Of a stretch of DNA of 64,000 nt, positions 10,738 through 20,600 are shown piece by piece (position 1 is the stretch's first letter; every line of letters begins with the position of its first letter). Under the pieces are notes generated by a model. The model was not told where the DNA came from. It searched no databases and was given only the letters and a program-made list of their open reading frames with translations. Origin of the DNA: Artemisia argyi. Its lineage: Eukaryota > Streptophyta > Magnoliopsida > Asterales > Asteraceae. The stretch is from NCBI GenBank assembly GCA_030686995.1, contig CM060708.1, forward strand, positions 261,634,044 to 261,698,043, given 5' to 3'. The position numbers and the translations under genes were made by a program.

Positions 10738-13140
10738 GCGCTTTTATTCTACTCAAAAGACAGGTTAGGGGTCATTTAACACTAATATAAAAGTAATTAC
10801 AACAAATAATCGTTCCACTAAAGACCAATAGAAAAGCACGGAGGTCATACACAAGCACCTCACAAATAGTGTTTAGATACTCACATCTCTCGGGTGTAAT
10901 AAAGTGTAAATTACAATATGGAAACGGAAGATATCTCTCACTACCTGTCATAGAAAAATAGATTACCATAGGCTTGGGAAAGGATGAAACCTCCACCACA
11001 TGGCGTAAGCACCTAGGATAAACTATCAAAGAGGTCTTTTCAAGGGTTGTAACGTTAGGTGTAGGGATATGAAATACACGGTTTTATTGGATAAAGGAAG
11101 TTTTACTGGTGGCGAGTTAACAATCTTAGTTAATTACATGTACAATGTGGCGTTGCTAAGCCAAGACTAGACTCGACTTAAGCTAATAAATCAAAAAGAA
11201 CAAAAACATAAAATGAACATAGAATAAAAAGGGATGGTAGTCCGTATGTTTTTTTTTCTCTTTTCTATTTTTTTCTTTTTCTATTTTTTTTTTCATACAC
11301 TCTTACCCTACCATCCAAAATAATACATCATAGGGGTTGAACATTCCCCTTACACTTGAATCTTTACATACTTTACATTAAACTAATCTAATGACTCGAA
11401 TTAAGAAAATCAAAACACTTGGAGCACTTTTAAGATTAACGCACATATGGGGGTAATAAATGATGTTCTTCCCCATTACTCCATAAATAAGTACTTTACC
11501 CATGAGTCCCAATCATCCCAAAACAATATGTACAAGGATATGACTCGACTTAGCAACCATGTAATCAATTAGATAGTTAACTTAGGGTTTAACAAATAAC
11601 AATAATGCACTAAAAATGAGCGCATACACGGAAGGCTAAGGCAATTTCGTTGTACATTTAAGTGGGGTGTAACAAATTCTTCCTTTAAGTAAAATGCTTA
11701 AAGTTAGAAACGAAAAGATAGGCTCGGAGGGGTGTACTAGGGGTTTCGTGTACTAAAAATGAGTACAACGCTATGGTGTGGGAAAAATTAGTTGACTTAA
11801 CTAGCCAAGTAATGTGACATAAATGGTCAAGTAATTATAATACGGGTTTAACACAAGGGTGATCCTAATGCCTCTTATCATGTACTAAATCCTACTACAC
11901 GAATGTAGTCTCACTAGCGGTCTCGGGATGCATCACTAACGCAAGTTTTAGAATCTAAATGCTATCGTTACACTCATAAGCACTAATAGTAAATGCTTTT
12001 ACTATCAAATCTAAAGGCGAACCTCACATATTTGGGTGGAAAATATTTCTGAATATACGGTTATGTGCTAGTCATACAATCTCCTATCCATGAGACGCTT
12101 GCTATGGCTAAAGTTTCACACCTAAATGTTGTAAAAAATTTTAAATTTGGCGCTAAAATTGCATTAACAATTATTTCTCATAGTTTTATTACACATCTAC
12201 CATTAAACAAAACAAACTCAAGCGAAAGTGCATATGTAAGGTATCATCTTTTTACCCTCCCCTTACACTTAAGATGAATATTGTCCCCAATGTTCAAGTA
12301 AAGAATGTAAAAGTTAAAAAGTAAAAAGAATGAAATCAAATACTCCCCTGATTCGCTCGGTATGGATAGGAAGGTGGCCAGGTTAAATCTTCCTCCAAGA
12401 AAATGAACAATCAAAGCTTCCCTTCCAGAATATAAATCATCTTCTTGTCATACATAACCTGTAAAACCTGAGAAAATAGACAAGACAACCTCGCGTAAAA
12501 TCGGCGGCATCCTATATAAGTTACTAAATCCTAGAAAACAAGATAAGATATAATGCTTGTGGAATGAAGTTTGCAGATCTCCTGGAGATTATAAAACTTA
12601 ATAATTCACAAAAACCATAAGACTCCGTTAGAAAAACAAAACCGGTAAAATTTCCAGATTTTTACTCCTGACGCCGTCAAGAATAAACCCCTGACGCCGT
12701 CATAATTGACCTGCAGAAATTCTTATGTTAAGTTTCCGGAAAATTTCTGGAAAAACTTGGTCATACTTCCTGGAAAATCCTGCAAAACTTCATTATGACT
12801 CAATACAAGCATTTGACTCTAACAAATACGAATATACATGTTCATTTAATATTGTGGAGAATCATGATCGGTTTGTTTCTTAAAAACATATTTGGGGTTT
12901 CCCCTTACACTTATCTTTTGCAAAATACCTTTAAGTGGAGTTAAGACTAGGCCAAAACAACAAAGTAAAGTATTTCCACTATTTAGCTTAGAAACATGAT
13001 CTACCAACAATAAAAATAAAGCATGCATACGGAAGCAAATAACAAACAAACAAATAAAATCACACAAAACATGGGTTGCCTCCCAAGAAGCGCTTTTCTT
13101 TATTTACGAGTCTTGTAGCTAGAATCAAGGTCATGTGTTA
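10738..13140 (-). other. 3' noncoding region of B1
   Basis: About 2.4 kb between the X stop codon and the polypurine tract, where other Athila elements may hold an env-like ORF. It aligns along its length with the same region in B2 and B3. It holds further copies of the purine motif AAGTGTAAGGGG at about 11345, 12259 and 12901. The one at 12259 is paired with an 8-bp hairpin (12276-12283 with 12288-12295, one G-T pair). A T-rich run lies at 11248-11295 and two TGACGCCGTCA palindromes near 12669 and 12689. Short ORFs are present but I find none convincing. Confidence 0.75.
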
Positions 13141-14409
13141 CTACGTGATACGGGTGAGTTCCTCGTTGAGGACATCCTTGGGATCAAACTTAGGTTTCAA
13201 CTTCCTATCGGTTTCCTTAGTATGGTATGACCTTTCAAACTTTTCTCCATCCGGATCATACAAAGTCATTCTAATATGCCATGACCCGTCACCTTCATTA
13301 GGTGGCTTGTCCCACCTCCATTTACACTTGTCTCCTTCTCTTTTCCATTTATTCCTTTCTATGTTGATGGGCATTACGCTTAATAACTCAATCATCTTCT
13401 TAAAGACTAAGGGGTCCTCAAAGGGGTCTAGCTCTTCATCTCTAGCTGTGAGTTGTTCTACCGAATGTGTCTTTTCAACAAAATCTTTTTCTAGATAGAA
13501 TGGGCATTGAGGTCCTATAAAGTTCCTTTCTATCCAAGGTCCATATCTAGACGGTCTCCTATTCATCTCTGCCCAATGCGGTGTCGGTTCATCATCACAA
13601 TCATAACTATGCTTCTTTACATCGTACCCCGACCAAGTATCGCCTTCACCTACCGTTATCTTGGATTCCTTGCAATATATCATGGCACTAGCGGTTGCTA
13701 AAAATCCTCTTCCTACCAATAACGGGCATGTAGTGTCACTAACCATGTCTAGGACGTGAAAATCCGCTAATATAGTTAACTTTCCTACGTGAACAACTAC
13801 ATCCTTAATCATTCCAACCGGGTGGGCAATACTCCCATCCGCTAGCCCTATCAATACATCCGTTTCCTCTAACTTCCCTAGCTTAAGAGCGGTGAATAAT
13901 GATAAGGGAATCAAGTTGAGGCTTGACCCTAAATCGGCTAGTGTGTCGAAAGCTTTGGATCTTCCTATCTTACAGGGCAAAACAAATATGCCCGGATCAT
14001 CAAGCTTCTTAGGCAACTTGTTTTGAACGAAGGCGGTCCCATTTTTACCTAGCTTACACTTCTCATATTTTTCTAGGAGGGCACTATAGTAAGGAGCACG
14101 CGCTAAGACATCAATGACGGGGCGTTCAAGGTGAAGTTCTTTGAATTCATCGTCAAGGTCTTGCGTAAGAGGTGTTTCAACTATGCTTTTGACCGGCTCT
14201 ATAGTAGGTGTTTTATTTGATTGGTCGTTTTGGAGAACTTGGTTTTGTTTGAAACACGTGCTCGTTGATTTAACCGAGTAGTATTGTGGACACGAAGTGG
14301 GTGACGAAACTGAGGATATGGAATTAACGGTTAGTTTCGGATTCTTGACCGTGTCGCTTGGGAGTGCTCCCATTTCTCGGTCATTGAGAACTTTCAACAA
14401 TGCATCAAT
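13141..14409 (-). CDS. Protease plus X domain of B1
   Basis: This is the 3' part of a gag-protease-X polyprotein, in the same frame as the upstream gag and separated from it by one TGA at 14410-14412. The protease has LADLGSSLNLIP with its Asp about 155 residues in. After the protease comes a region of about 175 residues with no RT motif. It is rich in Trp, Asp and Lys (WIERNFIGPQCPFYLEKDF, INIERNKWKR, CKWRWDKPP, YDPDGEKF) and ends ELTRIT. B2 carries nearly the same protein, so it is conserved between two independent copies. I remember similar hypothetical proteins in Asteraceae annotations but no assigned function. The final codons ATC ACG TAG are shared with B3, where integrase ends, so X occupies the place of RT-RNase H-integrase. 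Confidence 0.85.
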   Translation of the reverse strand: MDALLKVLNDREMGALPSDTVKNPKLTVNSISSVSSPTSCPQYYSVKSTSTCFKQNQVLQNDQSNKTPTIEPVKSIVETPLTQDLDDEFKELHLERPVIDVLARAPYYSALLEKYEKCKLGKNGTAFVQNKLPKKLDDPGIFVLPCKIGRSKAFDTLADLGSSLNLIPLSLFTALKLGKLEETDVLIGLADGSIAHPVGMIKDVVVHVGKLTILADFHVLDMVSDTTCPLLVGRGFLATASAMIYCKESKITVGEGDTWSGYDVKKHSYDCDDEPTPHWAEMNRRPSRYGPWIERNFIGPQCPFYLEKDFVEKTHSVEQLTARDEELDPFEDPLVFKKMIELLSVMPINIERNKWKREGDKCKWRWDKPPNEGDGSWHIRMTLYDPDGEKFERSYHTKETDRKLKPKFDPKDVLNEELTRIT

Positions 14410-15671
14410 TCAAGTGGTCATCTCGCTTTGCTTTTGTTTGAAATCGGCTTCAAACTGAGATATGCGAGCTTCTTGGGATGCCATAAACTTTGACATCAAT
14501 CCTTCAAGATTGTTGGTACTACCATAGTTGTTAGAAGGATTGTTGTTGAAAGTACGGTTGGATGGTGGACCGTTTGGTTGGTAACGATTAGGTGGGTTGG
14601 ATGAATTGGGTTGATTTTGTTTCCACCTAAGGTTTGGGTGATTTTTCCATGAGGGGTTGTATGAATCACCGTAAGTGTTTGGCTCGGGCTTGAAAGTGTA
14701 CCACTTATCTCCAGCTTCGTCGGTACGCGTGGATGCGTAGTCCGCAAAAGCTGTTCCGGGGAGTTCCATACAATCACGAGTGTCATGGGGACCACTACAT
14801 AATTCGCATGAAGAAGTGATTTTGTTCACTTGACTTGAAGGCTTAGGAGCTTCGTAAGATTTCATGAGAAACTTGACTTGGTCCTCAAGTTCCATGATCC
14901 TACGGTCGGGAGTGCTAGAATTGTTCGAAGGCAAAGATATTGCCTTGACCGTTTTGTTCAAATCACGGGGATCATTCCAACTTTCGTTGTCATAGAGAGC
15001 AAGATCTTCTATGAGTTCCCATGATTGTTCCGCACTAAGATCACGTAGCTTACCACCGGCCGATTGGTCAATGGCTCGCCTCGTGGAGATGTCGATATGG
15101 TCATAAAAAATTTGGACTTGGAGCCAAAGATCTATGCCATGATGAGAGACTTTTTGGAGTAAGTCCTTGAAACGAGTCCATGCTTCATAAAGAGATTCAT
15201 TTTGACGTTGTTGGAACATCAAGATGTCATTTCTAAGCTTAGTAGTTCTCCCCGGTGGGAAAAATTGAGCAAGGAAACGAGTGGTGAGATCATCCCATGT
15301 GGTGATGGATCCCGCGGGTAAACGCTCAAGCCATTGACTAGCTTGATCCCGTAGAGAGAATTGGAATTGGCGTAAACGGGTAGTCTCTCTAGTTTCAACA
15401 CCTAGGTCTATGGAATCTACGATTTTGAGAAAGTCCTTAAGATGTTGGTTTGGATCTTCGGAACGAAGTCCATGGAATGCACATCCGCTTTGCACCAACC
15501 GGATGGTATCGGATCGCAAGGGGGTCACATTGGCTCCGGTGAGCTCAATGGTGTTTCGGTAGCCTTGATGGCTAGGTCGGGAATACTCTCCTAAGGTTCG
15601 GGGCCTAAGGGTTCTAGTGGTGGGTTTTGTTGTGGTGGGATGACGGGTTCAAAGATGTTACCACCTTCCAT
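14410..15671 (-). pseudogene. Gag of B1 (one frameshift, one stop)
   Basis: Capsid and nucleocapsid. The conserved gag core includes CAFHGLRSEDPNQHLKDF, FFPPGRTTKLRNDI and SLYEAWTRFKDLL, followed by a zinc knuckle CELCSGPHDTRDC (CX2CX3HX4C) and an Asn/Pro-rich tail. The likely start is ATG at 15671. That frame meets a TAG after 26 codons, while the conserved gag frame is open from about 15600, which indicates a small indel near 15595. The end at 14410-14412 is a TGA where B2 has CGA, as expected from C-to-T change at a CpG. This Gag is quite unlike that of B3. Confidence 0.85.
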
Positions 15672-15817
15672 GATGTCGGATGGCAAAGAGTTACGAACAA
15701 AAGCACAAAGAAATGAGATAGACTAAAGAAGACCTAAAAATAAAAATAAAATCTTACTAGAAAGGAATCTAGCAAGTAGACCTAATAAAAAGAAATTCTA
15801 ACCTAGACAATAACTAT

Positions 15818-15836
15818 TCCCCGGGCTGCGGCGCCA
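15818..15836 (-). other. Primer binding site of B1 (imperfect tRNA-Asp)
   Basis: The + strand reads TCCCCGGGCTGCGGCGCCA, against TCCCCGGCAACGGCGCCA for the 3' end of plant tRNA-Asp (recalled). The 3'-terminal eight bases match; the middle differs. It lies 6 nt from the LTR edge. Confidence 0.75.
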
Positions 15837-15922
15837 AAAACTTGATGCGTGGGAATCGCAACAGGCTTTACCTCTCGAGGGATCTCGAGAAGCTTACAAC
15901 CCCCGCCAGGCAGTGTACCTGA

Positions 15923-15952
15923 TCGTTGTAGTATAGTATAGTGACAAGTACC
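15923..15952 (+). other. tRNA-Asp 5'-half-like stretch in U5 of B1
   Basis: TCGTTGTAGTATAG is identical to nt 2-15 of plant tRNA-Asp(GUC) (recalled sequence). After a 5-nt duplication (TATAG) the match continues TGacAAGTA..CC. The tRNA-like strand is the + strand, so the element RNA is complementary to the tRNA. It begins 80 nt from the LTR edge next to the primer binding site. Confidence 0.7.
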
Positions 15953-16802
15953 GGGGGATTGATCGTTCAGCTTAGGAATAGTGTCGCTAGGATTAGAAAG
16001 CCTAAATACTAGTTCTAAAGGTGAGGGATGATTATTTTTGTGTTTTGATATTTTATGGAAAGCAAATTAAAATCTCGGGTTTGAAGGATTTGGGCGGAAT
16101 TAGTTGCTATTCAACTAACCCAATACTAAGATGCAATCAAAATAAAATACTAGAAATGAAAATAAACTAATTTATACTAAGGTTGTGAGCAGTAATTGGA
16201 GAAAATGTGTTTACTTAGATTTCACTACTCCATAGATATCTTTTACATGTTAATTACTTGTTATAATTGCATGGATGACGGATCGTATTCCTTAATACCA
16301 TTCATGGGGTGGCACACATAACTCCCCAATTCTATGAGCTCTTATCTCCTCCTACACCATGCCCAGCACAACTATAGGGATTGTAAACAGTGGCTCATGC
16401 ATTAAATACAACCAATAAAGACCTAGTGCGCGTTGGTTCATGTTTCTTAAGACGTTCAAGCATGTTACCAATTGGAGATCTGCAAGTTTTCTTAAGCCTA
16501 ACATATAAATCATTCATCCAAGACAAGAATAAACAAGTAATCAACACATAATCAATATCTAGGTTTCATTAGATCTAAGCAAACACAAGATAGATCTAGC
16601 CTAGCATGATGGAATTAAGACAAGAAGAAGATATAGACAACCAACACATAGACATATTGATTGAATTAGAAGAACACTTATCTTGATTAATCATGCAAGG
16701 TATCAAGGGGTTGGAACCCTTGAAAAACCTGTAAAGTTACACCAAAATCGTACTTAGGGTTTCTCCCAAAACTTCTCTCTTTAAATGTGAAAAACTAGAA
16801 AA

Positions 16803-17042
16803 CTATATATCGGAAAAGGGGTCTGACGGCGTCAAGACCAATTAGGTGGCGCCGTCACCTCGCCGCCAAAACAATCCTCGGACTGCCTAGATCTAAATTT
16901 GACGCCGTCAAGAACAATTCATTTCCAGGCCGTCATGACTTTTACTCTTGACGCCCTACCTTCATGACGCCGTCAAATCTCTTCTGGATCGTCATGGAAT
17001 TTTGCTCTTGACGCCGTCAGGGAGTTACTCTTGACGCCGTCA
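16803..17042 (-). promoter_or_regulatory. U3 promoter of B1: TATA box and TGACG palindrome cluster
   Basis: A TATA box (ctatatat, 16803-16810) with TGACGGCGTCA or TGACGCCGTCA palindromes between 16824 and 17042, immediately upstream in element sense. TGACG is the core bound by TGA-class bZIP factors (established); binding here is inferred. A telo-box AAACCCTAA lies about 45 nt downstream of the TATA. Confidence 0.65.
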
Positions 17043-17248
17043 TGCACTGTTCCCAGCATTGAAAATTAAGACTTTGGAGTTTTCTTCACTTTTATGCTTC
17101 AAAAACGTCCGAATTGCTTCCTTTTCCAGATTTCACTCCCAAAGTACCTAAAATCACAAAAGGAACGATTTAGGGCAATATTTGATCAAATAAATTCGGA
17201 TTCGGGCTTAAATGACCCCCTAAAAACGGATCATTTTTCGCCTCATCA

Positions 17249-17492
17249 GTAACCCGGTTTTGAGCTCAAAGTATTCAGCCACAATGGCTGGGACAACAAC
17301 AGCGTCTCCGTAACCCTCAATGGGTGCTTGGAGAAGCTCATTCATCGGACTGTCTCCCGCTATGATAACTTTATTTGGGGAAACAACACGTATCTCAGAT
17401 ACGGCTGTTGGGGCAGAACGTATACGACGTCTTCGAGGAATTCTGACAAGCTCAAGGAAAGGGCTTGTTGACCTAGAAGAACGAGTGCGCAT
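17249..17492 (-). pseudogene. Gag of element A, N-terminal part
   Basis: Starts MRTRSSRSTS, a basic N-terminus, and stays open to the B1 junction (FELKTGL). It continues in frame at 9286 and below (LNLVTSSQFYGF) once B1 and one target copy are discounted. The same MRTRS start is visible upstream of the gag of element C, where a stop follows it. The 203-bp leader to the primer binding site lies at 17493-17695. Confidence 0.85.
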
Positions 17493-17672
17493 GCACTAGA
17501 GACGACTCTAAGAATGCTTAGAGTGAGGGGAAATTAAAAATAGAAAAGAAAAATCTTTATGGATTTTTGTTTTTTATAAGATAATATAAGAATATGGAAA
17601 AAGATGATATATAACAATTGGTGAATAATTCAAACTCACAGATACTTCAAAAGTCGTAATACGCAACACACC

Positions 17673-17690
17673 TCCCCGGCAGCGGCGCCA
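17673..17690 (-). other. Primer binding site of A (tRNA-Asp)
   Basis: TCCCCGGCAGCGGCGCCA on the + strand matches 17 of 18 bases of the 3' end of tRNA-Asp. It is five bases from the LTR edge at 17696. The single mismatch is shared with element C. Confidence 0.88.
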
Positions 17691-17695
17691 AATTT

Positions 17696-20600
17696 TGATT
17701 GGCCTCAAACAGTCAGAAAATATTAACCAAGTAATGGTCAACAAGTCAAACAGTCCAAACCAATACTCCGTGGAGTGTAGTGTTTCCCCGGATCGTTAAA
17801 TCCCAACGAGGCGTGAAATCTGAAATAAAATGACTTCGAGATCAGGTGATTTGAACAGGAAAAGAGTTTAAGTGATTGTACTACTAAAATATAAGTTAGA
17901 ATAGCTTTGATAAGCTATATCAACTAATACGTGAAATCAGATAAGTACAAATGAAGAGGAACTGGAAAACGTATATGTTTAATATTTTAAACGTAAACAA
18001 CAAAAACAATTTTAACTATAGTAGGAATTTGTATGCCTTAGGGGATTAAATACAAATTAAATAAACTTAAAATATTTATTTTATAATTACTAATTTATTT
18101 AAAAGTTAATAAAACCTAAAAATGTAAAAAGAAATAAAATGTACGTTTAAATAAACGTAAGCGTATTAAACTAAATGTGAATTCTGTTAAATAAAACTCT
18201 CACAAATATGAAAATTATATTTTTGGAATCCTAAACTTATTAGAAAATTATTAGAAAATTAAAATTATTTTTATAACTATTTAATTAATTATTATTATTT
18301 AATAACTATTTTTAATTTTAATAATTCACTAATAAATAGAAAAATGTAAAATAAGTCTAGAAATATAAAATTAAAATTTCTAAAAGTCTAAAATATTATA
18401 AAACTTATTTTAAAACTAAAATTATATTTTTCACACTATTTATCTAATTATTATTTAACTAATTATATTGATTTAAATTATTAAAAATACTAAAAAGACT
18501 TAGATAATTAAGAGGATTTTTATAAATCTAATTAACCATCACAGGAATCCTAAAAAATTATAAAAAGTTTATTTTATGTATTTTAAACTAAATTACTGAT
18601 TATTATTATTATAATTATTAATTAATTACCAATTAAACTAATTACATTATAAAAATAGAAAATGAACAGTATAAATTTTAAAAAAATTTGTAAAAATGTT
18701 TTACCTTATATAGAAGCTATAAAAATTATAAAAACTAGGTGGTACTTTATAAAATATAATTATGCTATTTAATCCTTAATTATTAATTAATAATTAATTA
18801 AACTAGTATTAATTCTAAATATTACTAAATGACAAAGGAAAAATCTGGAAAAATTTACAAAAATGCTTTAATATAAAAGAAATTTAATAAAAATATAAAA
18901 ATTAAGAAATGCTTATAAATAAGCTAAAAAGAAAATTAAATAGATAATTTATATTAAATAGAAGCTATCACTATAATTAAATTTGGATTTTTCTGTTTTT
19001 TCATTTATAGAACTTTTAAAATACTTAAAATAAGAAACTTTTATAAAAAAAACTAATTTGGAAACCAAGAATAAGCACTGTGAGTGCTTATTTGCCTTGA
19101 CAGTTGACCAAGTTTGACTAAATCAAGAAATAAGCTCAAATGAGCTTATGTGGGGTCCACAAGGGTGAAATCTGGTTCACCTAAGTTAGTTGGACACTTT
19201 TAAGTCAAATTCACTCAAATAAGATGGCAAAATAAGCCAAGAAGATCAAAATAAGCACTTGCTTATTGAGGTCTGTGACAAAAAATGGGACAACCTTCAA
19301 GTGCAAATCCAAGTGGGGTCCACTGAGGCACAGGTCAAACAAAGGGTCAACTTATGAACCCTGGTAGGAGGGGGTTGTGAGACCCAAGATTTGGGCTTGT
19401 GAGACCACTGTGGTGGCCACAATCAACCACCAAAGGTGGTGGGGTTGAGGTGATGGTCTGTGTAGCAAGGGAGTACCTTCCCCTGCAAGTGAGTTTGGAT
19501 GGGTGTAACTTGCACAGATAAAATCACAAAAATGAATTAGATGTAAGAAACTCAAGTTCAGCTGGTAGAGTATACACACAATATGTTTCAGACCCTAAAA
19601 CCTTACACAAAAATCATAATAATTCATGCCATTTTGAGGATTTCTGATCATACACCTTTTTGACTTTTTGAGAAAATTTGCTAAGTTGACTAATATGAAC
19701 TTAGGATCAAATCCACTTACTGATTATGTTGTATTTAGGTGAAATGCAACTATCCTAAGCAATCCTAACAACTAATGAAGTGATCTAGGTGATTAGGGGT
19801 TCTAAATCCATAACAGACAACAAAACAAGGAAGATTAAAACCTATTTTGACTATTTTACTAATAAAGACTGTATTTAATAGTTGAACTGAGATATTATGA
19901 CTCTAAGTGACAAGTTAGAATAGAAGTTACCCACAATAACACCTCTTATCACAGTGTAATCAGATAAACCAAACACTACTATATCTTAAATATTTTGATG
20001 ATTTCAAAGCAATTAACAGATTAAGACCATGAAATAGATTCCAAGGGTTCTAATTTGATGAATTGACCTTAAAGAAACCTAAAAATACAGATAATAACAA
20101 CAATTACCACAGCATACAATTTATGATATATGGACTGTGAATTTTAGACTATTAAGCAATTATGGAAACTAATTAACAATCTACTTATCTTAAGCAATAT
20201 AACAACTGACTAATACTAAATAAGCATAAAAAGATCAAAGGTAAGCAGTGTTAAGCAGTTATACAGTGGAATGCCAAAATTGGTGAGATTGCTTACAAAT
20301 GGCTTCAAGGTGTTCAACTGAAATCCAAGGACCAATAACAACTCCTATAGCTTACCAATAAGCACTAAACCAAGATCCATCCATAATTCAATCTGCTCCA
20401 ATGCATCATCTTCATACAAACTGATTTGTTATTTTTCTAGTATTTATTTGTATTTTTGGTATTTTTGAGCTAATGATCATACACTGAATTTTAAGGTTTC
20501 TAATAGCTCTCAGAAGCTATATAAGGAGCTTATATGAGCTTATGAGTCCAAGATTAACACTATTAACAACATTCAAGGAAACATGAGATTTTGAACAAGA

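Larger units (their letters stand above)
9292..17248 (-). mobile_element. Element B1: RT-less Athila-type element (gag-protease-X)
   Basis: Two LTRs of identical length (1406 bp) flank an internal region. The 5-bp target duplication gtaac is at 9287-9291 and 17249-17253. It was inserted into the gag of element A in the same orientation. Internally it has an imperfect tRNA-Asp binding site, gag, a protease, a C-terminal X region and 2.4 kb of noncoding sequence. No RT, RNase H or integrase is present anywhere, so it would depend on another element such as B3. About two dozen mismatches separate the LTRs. Confidence 0.93.
15843..17248 (-). repeat. 5' LTR of B1
   Basis: Same length as its partner LTR. 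Near the internal edge (U5 end) lies a perfect 7-bp hairpin TCTCGAG-ggat-CTCGAGA at 15873-15890, then the tRNA-Asp-like stretch. U3 holds the TGACG cluster. Confidence 0.94.

Noticed and set aside
10772..11029. Short sense ORFs with hydrophobic stretches in the B 3' region, as possible env remnants
   Set aside because: Frames are not maintained between B1, B2 and B3, and no signal peptide or known env motif is present.
12065..12277. 70-codon + strand ORF kept in B1, B2 (56221-56433) and B3 (27039-27251)
   Set aside because: It is antisense to the element, and the surrounding noncoding DNA is equally conserved. Persistence of so short a frame in three related copies is not evidence of coding.
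13076..13498. + strand ORFs of 140 codons opposite the X domain in B1 and B2
   Set aside because: They are antisense shadows of the conserved minus-strand frame.
15921..15990. A real tRNA-Asp gene in the B LTR
   Set aside because: Only the 5' half resembles the tRNA. There is no anticodon arm, T-arm or 3' acceptor strand, so it cannot fold as a tRNA.
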